From contig NC_135724.1 in the NCBI RefSeq assembly GCF_964656455.1, positions 11,741,414 through 11,805,413 of the forward strand: DNA of 64,000 bases, given 5' to 3'. The DNA comes from Halichoerus grypus. Lineage: Eukaryota > Chordata > Mammalia > Carnivora > Phocidae. The notes under the pieces were generated by a model that was given only the letters and a program-made list of their open reading frames with translations, was not told where the DNA came from and made no database searches. The stretch's first letter is position 1. Every line of letters begins with the position of its first letter. Made by a program: the position numbers and the translations under genes. Below, piece by piece: positions 37,011 through 48,238 of this stretch.

Positions 37011-37690
37011 ATCATGTTTTGAGTAACTTGTATATTCCAAGAGGTAGTCATTGAAGCATACAGGAATAGGAAAACAAGCAAACAAACAGATCTCTACAAC
37101 ATTCTAAGCCTGTTGGATAAATATTTGCATGGTATTATACAAAATGTTAAAACAAGTTAAGTGTTATGAAAACAATAGAGCAAGGGAAGGGAAAACCAAG
37201 GAGTGAAGGTGAATAGACAAAGGATTACATATATGGGGGGGGTTAGGGTCGTATCTATTGCAAAGCAAATACATAAGCAAAGAGTTGAAGCAGATGAGGA
37301 CATGAAGCAAGGAGATAGCTAAGAGGAGGTTATCTCAGGCTGAGAGAGAAAGGAATGAAAAAGCCTCGAGTCTGGAATGTGTCTGGTGTGTTTTAGGGTC
37401 TAAGATGTAGCCAGTGCCACTGGATTCAGGAAGGTGGAGACCAGTGCACTCAGTTAAGGGGGTGTAGAGGCTGCCTATAGAATCTCGTAGGCCCTTATAA
37501 TGACTTATGTTTTATTCCACGAGAATAGGAAGGCCTCGGTGGGTTTTGAGCAGAGTGATGCTGTGATCTGACATGTTTTTTGACAACATTCTTCTGGCTG
37601 TTTTAGAACTGGATTGTGGGCAGAAGTCATTGAAGGTAAATCTGTTGGGAAGCTGTTATATAATCCAACAGGAGATGATGTGGCTTGGAA
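37011..37690 (+). mobile_element. old interspersed repeat, family not named (A)
   Basis: The order caatcatgttttgagtaact, aagttaagtgttatgaaaac, gaatgtgtctggtgtgtttt, tcgtaggcccttataatgac, gggttttgagcagagtgatg and gtgatctgacatgtttttt follows a widespread mammalian repeat that I recognise but cannot name. Related pieces lie at 56030-56810 and 60275-60420. Confidence 0.6.
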
Positions 37691-37742
37691 TAATAGGCAA
37701 GTTGTAAAAATTGATGATAATTACACATTTTGTACTTGTTTC

Positions 37743-37743
<1 letters not shown>

Positions 37744-37779
<36 letters not shown>
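37744..37779. repeat. (TTA)n microsatellite
   Basis: About twelve ATT units make a poly-Tyr reading in one frame. Confidence 0.95.
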
Positions 37780-37799
37780 TATCAATTTCTCTTGTACCA

Positions 37800-37915
37800 A
37801 AAGAATCTTGAAAGGCTGTGTTTATCCATCTTTTGAATCACATTCTTTACCACAGTGTCTGGTTCAATCAATGAATGTGCCTAATAAATAGTTATTAAAT
37901 TAAAGTGAAGTGATT
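37800..37915 (+). mobile_element. L2 3' end relic
   Basis: The sequence ccacagtgtctggttcaatc, gtgcctaataaatagttatt resembles an L2 3' end. Confidence 0.45.
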
Positions 37916-38002
37916 ATTTCGAAATAAACACTGATACAGAAATTTGCATAATTATTCAAATACTAAGTCTAGTTGTGAAATACTTTTGTTCTATTTTTGT
38001 GC

Positions 38003-38024
38003 ACTCTAAGTACATACTTAGAGT
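38003..38024. repeat. 22-bp near-perfect palindrome
   Basis: ACTCTAAGTA at 38003-38012 pairs with TACTTAGAGT at 38015-38024 around CA. Confidence 0.85.
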
Positions 38025-38790
38025 AGGATATTAATGTATGATTTTCAGACTGTGAAAACTAGAAATAAAATTCAAATATTGAAGCTCCTGATTTGTTAGA
38101 AATTTCCTATAAAACTTGCTGAAATCTAAGGAACACATTATATTAATTTTAATTTATAGAATTTTATTTATTGTTTATTTGAAAGCTATTGTAGGACCAG
38201 ATAATATGGTCCCTTTTATGCAAGCGAACAAGTAGAATGCATAGAAGTTCGCTCAAGATTAGTCACAGTTTCTAGAAGCAGAACCCAGGGACTTGTCTCA
38301 TTTCTTTGCCATGTACCTTTCTCTACACTGAGATCTTCCTCACCCACTTATAAAACAGATTGCGCTTAATGTAATTTGCCTTCAAAGCGAGAGTCATTTT
38401 ACATTACACTTTTTAAATGTCTCTCATAGGTGCTTAAGACTGATGTCAGATCGACTGACATTAAACTATAAAAATATTTAGCAAATACAATAAATTTATT
38501 AAATTCCTACTTGAATTGTTCCATTGATTGAAAAATGCAACTAGTAGAACTGTCACTAGTAAATTACAGTTTACATCAGGTGAGTATAAAACCATAACAA
38601 ACTCACAGAAACAGACAATAAGCACAGACACAAATGTACACATACAGAAGGAAAAGAACACCAAACCCCAAAGACTGAAAAACATGAACGCAGTGAACGT
38701 GGTGTTTCTATTTAAATACTTCTTTTCTTCCTTCCAAACAATTTCATTTTCAGTAGTTCATTTAAAACTCTCAGGAACTTTGTGAAATAA
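38025..38790. other. gene-free AT-rich interval
   Basis: Frames at 38461-38785 lie on both strands and are without motifs. Confidence 0.4.
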
Positions 38791-38802
38791 GAACTACAAC
38801 CA

Positions 38803-39199
38803 GGGGCGCCTGGGTGGCTCAGTTGGTTAAAGGTCCGACTCTTGATTTCCACTCAGGTCATGATCTGAGGGTTGTGGGATCCAGTGGTGTGATAGGCTTG
38901 TGCGGAGCATGGTTCCTGCTTGAGATTGTCTCTTGTCTCTCTCCCTCTCCCTCTGCTCCTCTCCCTCCTGCCCCTCCACGCTCCCAGCTCCAGCCCCCCT
39001 TTCATTCTCTCTCTCTCTAAAAAAGAAGAAGAAGAAGAAGAAGAAGAAGAAGAAGAAGAAGAAGAAGAAGAAGAAGAAGAAGAAGAAGAAGAAGAAGAAG
39101 AAGAAGAAGAAGAAGAAGAAGAAGAAGAAGAAGAAGAAGAAGAAGAAGAAGAAGAAGAAAGAAGAAGAAAGAGAAGAAAACCTATAAAAAAGAAAGAAA
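38803..39199 (+). mobile_element. CAN-SINE with expanded GAA tail
   Basis: The head ggggcgcctgggtggctcag starts at 38803 and the body ends in CT repeats near 39018. The A-rich tail has become a pure (GAA)45 tract (39025-39159) with an impure extension. The duplication gaactacaacca (38791-38802) and gaaatacaccca (39200-39211), two mismatches, shows that the whole GAA tract lies inside the insertion. Poly-Glu, poly-Lys and poly-Ser frames here come only from the repeat. Confidence 0.93.
39025..39159. repeat. (GAA)45 microsatellite
   Basis: There are 135 bp of uninterrupted GAA, then degenerate GAAA/GAGAA units to about 39180. Confidence 0.99.
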
Positions 39200-39211
39200 G
39201 AAATACACCCA

Positions 39212-41038
39212 TATCCCTATAACACAAATAATAGAATTTAATGCAGGCCTTCAGACATTTGATTTTTATCAACATTTTCTTTCCTTTACAAATTGGTTTT
39301 TTGGAGAAACAGCAAACAATGCATGTTGATGAAACTATTCTACAGTATATCTTTCATAATAAGTGGATATCTTACGTAGAATGAAAAGTAAGTTCAGTAG
39401 TTAGTTCCATACACTCAGACCTCCTAGCACGGTCTTCATTCAGCATACAGAAAGATCATGTCCTATGAGAGGGAGAAAGAGAGGACCTGAAGATTTTGTC
39501 ATCCTTGGGGGTTGGTTATTGTTCAGTCTACAATTTTAGTTTTTATATTGTTTAGTATACAATAAATGTTTAGTCTATAATTTTTTTTATTTACACAATA
39601 CCTTTTTCAAACATTTCTTTGTTTTAGATGCTATAGGTAGAAACAAGCAAATCTCAGTAGCTGTCCAGAAAAAAATTATGATATTCCCTAACCCTCTGAA
39701 ATAATATTTCTGGACTTACTATCTGGTTACACACATAGATATGTGAGGTTTTGCAAAGGTTAGGAAAAATAAAAAAATTAACAGTAAAAGCCAAGCCGAG
39801 TTACAGTAATAATTTACCCGCTAGAATATGCTAATTATGGTTCATTATCATGTATCCAGATTTTGCAAATTAAACAAAAGGTTATTGGGGGAAAAACACT
39901 ATCAAAACTATTACATTTGAGAATTGTAATTTTCTTTAAATATTCTTGCATTGAAGACCTAATAATAACAGTATTTCAACAAAAAAAGCTATTCTTAGAA
40001 GATATAGATACTTTCTCACTTAATCTAATCTACTTGTTAGCTTCATAAAGAGCATTTGATTTTGCACTCATTTTATATACGGGTTATTTTTTTAAATCCT
40101 GTGATTTTTTTCATTCTTTAGAAAAGAGAAAAATAAAATCCGTACTACATTTAAATCTCAGAAGTAATATATCTAATTGATAACTGTTAAAAATTTTATA
40201 TTGAGAAATCACCAGGTGTTCTTATGTAATCTGGACCATAATACATTTGAGAGTAAATGTGATGTTTTCTTATTTTAGCATGAAGGCTTCTCTTTGTTCA
40301 CGTCTTTCAAACTGCTGTTTGTCTGCTGATGGCAGATCTACACAAATCACAGAAGTCTAAACTACAATGTTAGGATAAAACCTTGACAGTGTCCCAGTGA
40401 GAAAGCACATCATCAGGCTCCTAATGATGCTAATGTGAGCTGCCAAGAGCCGTCATTCTAGAAGTCATGGCAGGCCCAAAGCAGAGAGTGGGGAATTTAA
40501 TGACACATTCTCGAAGCTGACAAAGGAAAACAAATGCATTATGTATATGGATATAAGAAAACGAACAGTGGCATCTTCAAAGGAAGATGCCTTTAAAATT
40601 TACTATCAAACAGGCTTGCCTATGACACTTTGAGCCTAATCTGGACAAGACCTAGGTCCTCAGCAGATCCAGCCTATCTTTGCATAACCACTTGATAAAC
40701 TCTGGAATGATCACTGCACACGTTCAGGAAGAACACTTCCTCAAATTCAAATGTGAAGTGACAGATCCTGGGAGAATGGGACTTGGTTTCTCCTCAGAAT
40801 AGGATTTTCTAACACTTCACAACAGTTCCCTTCATCAATGCAATTCTATATGGAATTTGAAGGAACTGACAAAAGCAATCATGCCTTTTATGTAGCAAAT
40901 GCTCTCATTTTCTCCTCTGTTAATGCCATGTTGAGTATGAGCACGAGTTGTTCTTGGGGGATTTTATTTGCAGCATTAACTTTTAACACCTAGAAGAAAA
41001 ATCAGCAATACTTAGAACAAATGCTACCTAAATGGCAT
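39212..41038. other. repeat-poor, gene-free interval
   Basis: Apart from A/T runs I can name no transposon in about 1.8 kb. A perfect 9-bp inverted repeat lies at 40570-40591. No exon signals were seen. A conserved non-coding element is possible but cannot be shown from one sequence. Confidence 0.4.
40570..40591. repeat. perfect 9-bp inverted repeat, 4-nt loop
   Basis: GGCATCTTC at 40570-40578 pairs with GAAGATGCC at 40583-40591 around AAAG. Confidence 0.85.
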
Positions 41039-41064
41039 TGTGTGTGTGTGTGTGTGTGTTTATA

Positions 41065-41117
<53 letters not shown>
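41039..41117. repeat. compound (TG)n-(AG)n microsatellite
   Basis: Two TG runs split by TTTATA pass directly into an AG run. Confidence 0.97.
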
Positions 41118-41121
<4 letters not shown>

Positions 41122-41169
41122 GCATGTGTGTGATTTCTGATCAAAGTATTATGGATAGAGCCAGAATCT

Positions 41170-41300
41170 TGCTTCAATTTCTGTTACACATGAGTGAAAC
41201 TGGAGCAGAAAGGTTAATTGATTTACTCAGGGCCATAAAAGAGCAACCCTAAACACTAGTGTTTTAACCTCAAGTGGCAAAGTCTTTGATCTGTTGCTCA
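41170..41300 (-). mobile_element. MIR relic, antisense
   Basis: The sequence gttacacatgagtgaaactg, gagcagaaaggttaattgat, ttactcagggccataaaaga follows the reversed MIR core. Confidence 0.6.
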
Positions 41301-42554
41301 GTCAGTTGAGCCAGTCTGAGACTGAAAATAATACGCTGTCTGTTGGCATAGGGACAAAAAAACCAATACAAGGTGGTGATTCAGGCATCACATGATTTTA
41401 TTTACATTTGACACCACTATATATGAGGAAGAGGGAGGTAGTCCTTGTCTAGCAAGGATTTGCTTGCTAAGTGCCTGTTATTTTCAGAAAAATGCCAGAT
41501 TCTCATCATCAGAAATCAACTCCCCAGATTTTATCCCCAGATAAAAGCTTAGGTTATGAAAGTGAACATTTTTGTACATTGATCCATTAGTATGACTAAA
41601 CCTGACCAAGAGAAATCACCTCGGAGTACAAAGGGATTATTTATTTTTGACAGTCTTCAACCTCTCCCTTCAAACTAGTGGCTTGGTGAAAAAGACATCC
41701 AGGCTTTTGGAACCCAACCGAGGCATCCACTTCATTCCACAGAGCCCAACACACGTCATTAGAAAGTACAAACTTCCATCACCCCAGTGTGAGCTAGATC
41801 TACACAAGTGATTTTGAAATTAATGAAAATCCTCCCGGCTATCTAGTCCCCTGGGAGAATTTGAGAGGAGAGCAGTTGATGACAATTGGACATTTATCAG
41901 CCTTACCTTCTTTTTACTACTCAATTCCTGTGTGACCTTGGGTACACCAATTATAAGATTCATTCTGGTGATTTTTACTGATTGGGAACAGTGGAGTGAC
42001 ACAGTAATATTATAACATGATAAATAATAAAAATTAGGAAAAATTCTTAGATGTTAGTAACGTAAATCATAAGTGTACTAGATTCTTTTTGTATTAGGTG
42101 TAACAGATTCTTAACATTCCAACTGAAGAAGAGGAAATTACAGATCATTATAGCCATGCACCAAAGATATTACAACTTTATTCAAAGACTCCAAAACTGT
42201 ATTCATAAATAATTATTTTTTATATGTTTCTATGGCAAATTCAATTGTTATCATCAGTTCAACAACTTTTAAAATATAAGCTGCCCTTACAGTCATCCAG
42301 ACTGTATCCTCTTCCAAATGATGTTTTTCTGGAGTTCATTTACAAGTAGTATCAAGTTTTAGATAGTACTAGAGCACGGTCATATTACAATAATATATCT
42401 TGACATCTTATTTCAGTTAATATCAGTATAAGAAGGAATTGTATGTAAAATGTTACAAATTATTAAGGAGTGACAGAGAGACAGCATGTTATCTGAAAAT
42501 AGAGTAAAAATTGAAAGTTGGTAACTCAAATATTTACTTTCATTAATAAAATCT
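41301..42554. other. gene-free interval
   Basis: Nothing coding or repeat-like was named. Confidence 0.4.
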
Positions 42555-42880
42555 ATACATAACACTATGACATATGTTCATTATAGAATAAGAAGAGAAT
42601 AAAAAAGAACTATCAAAAGAGAAAATGATCACTTATATTCTAGCTCTCCAATAATTTTCAAAGGTTTTTTTTGTTTGTTTTTTGGTGTTTTGTTTTGTTT
42701 TGTTTTGGTGTATTTCTACCCAGACATTCTTTTACATGCACATGGTAAGTTGTTACATAGTTTTGATCATAAGAGATATAACTTTGTCTTGCTATTTTAT
42801 ACTCATTAGTGTCAAACTTTTCAGAACTAACAGATGACATCCCATATGTTATTTTGAATATAAGGCATAAACTATATATA
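42555..42880 (-). mobile_element. old LINE fragment, antisense
   Basis: The sequence aatgatcacttatattctag, tttggtgtatttctacccag, acattcttttacatgcac, aagttgttacatagttttga follows the same ancient LINE type as 28090-28700. A (TTTTG)n tract at 42689-42709 lies inside. Confidence 0.5.
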
Positions 42881-42916
42881 AACAATTTAGTTTATGTCAC
42901 AAAGGAATTATCCACA

Positions 42917-43402
42917 TTAAAAATAAGAAACTAAATTTAGGTTCAAACTGAAAACTCTGAGCTCTTGCAAACTTGTGCCGTGAGAAATGACATCAACCTC
43001 TTCTTCCCCAAATTTTACTGTTAATACAAGCAGCATAAAGGATTCTCTCTTTCCTTGCTTGGCGGGAGGGGTGGGGGGGGTTGTCACTGACAGATGGTTT
43101 TTCCAGTGCCAGCAGACACGGCAGTGTCCTCTGGAAGAGCAAAGAATTCTGAATGTGGAAGTTTGTCCTGGAACATCCAAGTGATGGAAATCCCATGGTT
43201 TGAGTTGGTTTAAGGGATGAAGTGGCTTGGCTATTATTTGGATATTTTCAATGTTGTATCTTCTCTCTCTGTGAAACTTTAACATTAGAGATTCACCCAA
43301 AGCCATGAAATGCCTTACATTTTCTCTTAGATGTGTCTCCTCTGCTATATTAAGTGCAGAGAGACCATGGCCATCGGTAGGTCCAGGGATGTGCTTTTTC
43401 AA
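42917..43402 (-). other. 161-codon open frame, not recognised
   Basis: This is the longest minus-strand frame outside simple repeats. I recognise no domain, signal peptide or membrane segment. It contains a Pro/Thr run near residues 105-115 from a C-rich tract (G-rich on the plus strand). A competing 67-codon frame overlaps it. No promoter, splice or poly(A) context was seen. It is most likely chance, with a small possibility of a decayed exon or pseudogene. Confidence 0.2.
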
Positions 43403-43639
43403 TAGAGGTCTAAAGAAAGAAAATTCTATAGTAATTTTCTTTTTCTGGAAATGCTATCCATTATCCATAATTGGGATGGGGTAGTCACAAATGTGACAAA
43501 TATGCTCTTCACTCTGGTTTCATGCTATTACAGACTGCCCCCATTACCATCAACAGTTCCTCCCTGCCCCCCACCATCACCATCCCTCCAGGCTATTCTT
43601 TTTAACTTTTCTTTCATTCCCTCCTACCACTACATGTTC

Positions 43640-44170
43640 CATTGAACTAGCTGTCAGCTGTTTGTTCTCACAGTTTTTCCTTATTCTTCCCATACAGAGT
43701 TCCGATTTCCAATTCTGTCAACTGGCATTGGGCAAGGTTTGGCTAGTAAAAGGCATTGAAGAAAAATCAGGAGGTAGAAGGAAGGGAGAAATCAGGGTAT
43801 TTTTCTCTCTTTCTTTTTGGGTGGGGTTTCCAGCAAAGTCCACATACCATCCATGGCTCAAACATCAGTGGAACAGGTTTGCCATACTTTTAGCTTCTGC
43901 TTGGTGAACCCTTGACAAGGCTCTTTAGTGTCACTGCCTTCTTGATTTGTTTTTTGTTTGTTTTGTTTTTGTTTTTGTTTCTCCCCCCTGGGCCAAGTGT
44001 AGTTCTGATAACCTGCTATTGCTAATTTATGGGTTGCCTCATTGCCCTTAATCAGATTGTCAGCTTCTTCCATCACTTCTGTTACCAATTTCCTAAATTA
44101 AATCTCTTTAATCTAGAATATTCAGAGAGTCAATGTGCTTCCTGGTTTGACACTGATTGTTATAATACTT
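43640..44170 (+). mobile_element. old interspersed repeat, family not named (B)
   Basis: The order gtagaaggaagggagaaatc, agggtatttttctctctttc, ggggtttccagcaaagtcc, cctgctattgctaatttatg, ggttgcctcattgccc and a final aattaaatctctttaatc matches a mammalian repeat that I recognise but cannot name. A second copy is at 50330-50790. Confidence 0.5.
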
Positions 44171-46239
44171 AATCAGCAGTGGTCCTGGAAAAATACCTCT
44201 TATGATAGGATTCTAACACTGAGCTTAACTCCTTTTTGAATATGAACACATTCATGATGCACTTGCAGATGGCAAATGGGGTAATGGTAATTTGTGGCAT
44301 GTGGTGACATCATTTTTACTTAAATCATCATCTACAGATGCTGAGATGGAGAGCTGGCCAAATTCAAGGCTTTGGAAAATCAAGTTGCTGTTGTAATGGT
44401 AATGGTATCTTATGGTAATACGGATAATGACAAGTGCAGAGGGCTGCTATCCATTTCTAAAGGCGAAGAAGAGCAGACAAAAAAAAATTATTACACTCAT
44501 GTGTATGAACTTTGTTCAAATCAGGCTTAGGGTACGAGAGAATTTCTATGAAAAACATGAAAGAACATATCATCTCCCAAAGCTACAGGAAAGAAAGATG
44601 TGGCTGAGGATTTGAACAGAAATTTAAATAAGAAGCATAAATAAAGTACGAGTTGATCTCACAACATCACCAGCCCCTATGTTAATATTGGGACATTATT
44701 GCTTCAGTTTATGACATTTATGAAGAAGTAGCGGGACCCTGAGATTTGGGATAGGGACAATGTGTGCATTTGGACAAAGCTGAGAAGCTTGCACCGCCAA
44801 CTTTTCCTCATCCTTCTTGCTAATAGAATGGGCAACAACTTCACTGTTAGAAAAGTAGCCTTCCCTTAAATAGATAATACTTCCTTACCTCACACAACAC
44901 AGTCTGCTCAAGCCTACCTCATAATCTCTCACTGCCTCAAGACCAATAACAATAGTTATTTCCAAGATGCCCCAGGAAGGGAAACATAGGTTTCCTCCAG
45001 GAGGGTATGACATAGGCAGCAAAGGAATCCCAAAATATTGTTAATTTTTATCTGTACGTACTTGGAGAAAAACGTATTACATTCATAGAGCCTCTCAAAG
45101 GGGAAAAATTTAATTTTGGATGAAGCCAAATATAATAAAATGTTACACTAAATTTCATTCTGAATTTAGAGAAGTTGGAATTTTATCTCTTTACTCAGTT
45201 GGTTATTGAAGGCTAGGTTCAAGAGTTTACATTAACAAGGTCACGAATGCTGGGCCTTCCCTGGCATAATGTAGAGGAAGGCAGTTAAGTGTTAGGGAGA
45301 TGGTAGCGCTGGAGGGGATCCGGTAAGTACAGTTCACTCCCTCTCTCTCCACAGTGTATCCTGAGGGTACTCAGAAGACTTTCCCTTTACAAAGAATTGA
45401 TAAATGCAATTGTCAATATCAGTATTTCTGGAAAGTTCCATGGTGACATCCCTAGGTTAAGGATAAAAGTGGAATTGAATTGTGGTAGAATCGAGGTCCT
45501 TGATTTCATTGATAATAATGGGATCCTAGAGAGTGGGAGACTGGGGTTTGAGTGTTCTAGACCTTGTGATTTCAATGACCATAACAGGCAGCAGTGCTGA
45601 AATGGTAAATAGAATGCTTTGACATACATAGGTCTGTGCTGGTAGTTAAGTGAACAGAAGTCCCTAGGAATAAACAGGTGTGTACCCTATTGATGTATTA
45701 CTAGATCCATGTAACAGGAAAAGATCTAGGTTTGGCAAAGAGAAACCTAATATTTGTCACCAGAAGAGGAAGTTAGGATCTTCCCCCCAGTTACCAGCCA
45801 AAGTTAATTCACAGATAAGGTGAATGATCATCCCAGTTCTTGGCTTTAGGACTGAAAATCCCACATCCTGGGAAACCCTCCAGTTCTGAGCAAACTAGAC
45901 CATTACTCACTCCATCACAGATCTGAAGGCCCTTGACTATAAAACAGGCTGAGTTACTTGAGTAAGGATCTTGCACGAGAATATACTTAAATCTTTCTCC
46001 AAAAGGATGAGAGGCCATTTGATACGACAAATGGACACTGAAGAGAAAGCAATGCTCACAATTTTAAAGATTTTATACTTGCTCTGAGTTGATGTGATTC
46101 CTAAGACACTGAAATGCCCCCTTGGCTCACGTGTCAGGGTGCAGAATTATGAAACCCAGGTAACAAACACAGATTTGCTCCAAATCCATCTCCAGTTGCA
46201 ACGTCCATAATCAGAAACTGGCAGAATTTCCGCCCACAC
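44171..46239. other. gene-free interval before the ERV-L fragment
   Basis: Frames at 44412-46030 are short and on both strands. The last few hundred bases may be an extension of the ERV-L internal region, but I could not align them with confidence. Confidence 0.35.
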
Positions 46240-47235
46240 CAGCTCTCTTACCTACGGTGTGAGGGCCAGTAAAGTAGGAGAGGCCAAGTGAAAATCCATG
46301 GAACTGAATTTCTCTATCGGTGTGGTCACAAATAAGCAATATCACCCCCCTCAGAGAATCACCATAATTAATGCTGCCATCAGAGACTTGAAAACAGATA
46401 GGAATCCTATCAAGCCTACCTCTGATTCACCTCTTTGGCTGTCATAAAAGTCAGATGCATCTTGACAATGAAAGTGGATTACCGTAAATATAATTAGATA
46501 GTCACTCCAGTTGCAGCTGCTCTGACAGATACCGCATCTTTGTTACAGCAAATTAACACATGCTTTGCTTTGATATACCCCTATTGACCTGCAAAAAGCC
46601 TTTCTCCCCATACCAGTCATCAAAGATGATCAGAGCAGCTTGCCTTCAGCTGGGAGAGATGCTAGTACAATTTCACTATCTTCCCTCAGGGATATGTCAA
46701 CTTTCCTGTTACTATTAAAATAAAGTCTCCAGAACTTCCATGTAATCGACATCCCACAGAACATAATTTGCTCCACCTCACTGATTGTCCTTGGTGTGCG
46801 GAAAGGGGAAACACCCAGATGTACTAGTTTGACATATGTTTGCCCAGAGGGAGAATAAAAACACAAAAATGCATAGGCCTGCCATTTTAAGAAAGATTTT
46901 AGGGAGCAGATGGTCTTTGACTTGTCAGTATATCACCCCTAAAAGGAGACGAGGTGTCTCATCTTTCACTAATGTTGACCAAATATATAACACCTGTGGG
47001 GCTCCTTGGATTTTTTTTTTTTTTTTTTTTTGGAGGCAACATATACTATAAATTGGTGTGTGTTCTCTGGGCCCTTTTACCAATCATCCATAAGGTTTCC
47101 TAGACTGTAGCAAGTCTAGGCTATGTGAAAAGGCATGTGTAAATTAGGCCTCAAGACACAGCAGATTTGATGAAGCTCAAAAGGTAAGAGAAATAAATGA
47201 GAACATTATTTCAAGCCTCTGAAAAGACACAATAA
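46240..47235 (+). pseudogene. ERV-L-type pol relic (reverse transcriptase region)
   Basis: From about 46250 the plus strand follows, with many substitutions, the DNA of an ERV-L class endogenous retrovirus across the reverse transcriptase domain and the start of the connection/RNase H region. Recognisable stretches are near 46245-46300, 46480-46560, 46590-46700 and 47000-47080. Stops and frameshifts break the frame throughout; the longest plus-strand frame (46836-47051) holds only a short piece. A T21 run at 47011-47031 sits where the related sequence has a short T run. No flanking LTR pair is evident and an old L1 follows directly. It is inactive. Confidence 0.75.
47011..47031. repeat. T21 tract inside ERV-L relic
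   Basis: There are 21 consecutive T between cttgga and ggaggcaac. Confidence 0.98.
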
Positions 47236-47805
47236 GAGTTATAGAATTGTGGGGGTTTTTTGATCAATTGTTTCAAAATTTTTTTCCTAATTTTCATAGT
47301 TATTTTTTCCTTAACTCATGGATTATATAGAAGTATATTGCTTAACTTTCAAACATTTGAATATTTTCCAGTTATATTTATCTTATTGATTTTCAGCTTA
47401 ATTCCACCATTATCGGGGCACATTTTACGTGTGATTTTCATTCTTCACAATTTCTTGATGTGTGTTTATGGTCCAACATATTATCTAACTTTGTAATGAG
47501 TTCATGTGTATTTGAAGAAAATGTGCATTTTTGCAATTACCAGTTGCAGTTTTCTACACAAGGTAGGTATACCAAGTTTGTAAATCTTGTTTTAAGTCTT
47601 TCAAGTCTTCCTGCGGGTTTGATGTTTTTATCATTGGTGTATGTCTATATTTCTAGTAATAATTGTTTCACTGAATTTGCTTAGCCCAACATTAAGACAG
47701 AACACCAGCTTTTCTTTGGTTACTGTTTGCATGATATATATTTTTATACCCCTTTACTGACAACTTTACTGTACCTTTACATTTAAGGATTTATGCCAGC
47801 TTTTA

Positions 47806-47996
47806 TTTATTATTATTTTTTTATAGAGAGAGAGAGAAAGAAGGGGACAGACAGAAGGCAAGTAAGAGAATCTTAAGCAGGCTCCAAGAACAGTGTGGAG
47901 CCTGACGTGGGGCTCAATCCTAGGATCCTGAGATCATGACCTGAGCCAAAATCAAGAGTCGGATGCTTAACCGAATGAGCCACCCAGGCAGCCCTG
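47806..47996 (-). mobile_element. older CAN-SINE, antisense
   Basis: The head complement ends gagccacccaggcagccc. The duplication tgccagctttta (47794-47805) and tgctggctttta (47997-48008) has two mismatches. Confidence 0.93.
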
Positions 47997-48021
47997 TGCT
48001 GGCTTTTAAAAAGTCTATCTA

Positions 48022-48238
48022 GGGGTGCCTGGGTGGCTCAGTCGTCAAGCGTCTGCCTTCGGCTCAGGTCCTGATCCCAGGGTCCTGGAATCGAGCCCCG
48101 CATCGGGCTCCCTGCTCAGCGGGAAGCCTGCCTCTCCCTCTCCCACGCCCCCGCTTGTGTTCCCTCTCTCACTGTGTCTCTCTCTGTCAAATAAATAAAT
48201 AAAATCTTTAAAAAATAAAAATAAATACATAAATAAAT
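48022..48238 (+). mobile_element. young CAN-SINE
   Basis: The head ggggtgcctgggtggctcag, a body with gagccccgcatcgggctccc, and a long AAAT-rich tail are present. A perfect duplication aaaagtctatcta ends at 48021 and again at 48252. It inserted 26 bp from an older SINE of opposite strand. Confidence 0.96.

Noticed and set aside
37741..37790. Frame containing a poly-Tyr stretch
   Set aside because: It is produced by the (TTA)n microsatellite.
38853..39275. Open frames of 84-140 codons rich in Glu, Lys or Ser
   Set aside because: They are direct readings of the (GAA)45 tract and SINE sequence in different frames.
45323..45354. GTAAGT donor followed by a good pyrimidine-rich CAG acceptor
   Set aside because: The implied intron is 32 nt, too short for mammalian splicing, and no coding exons flank it.
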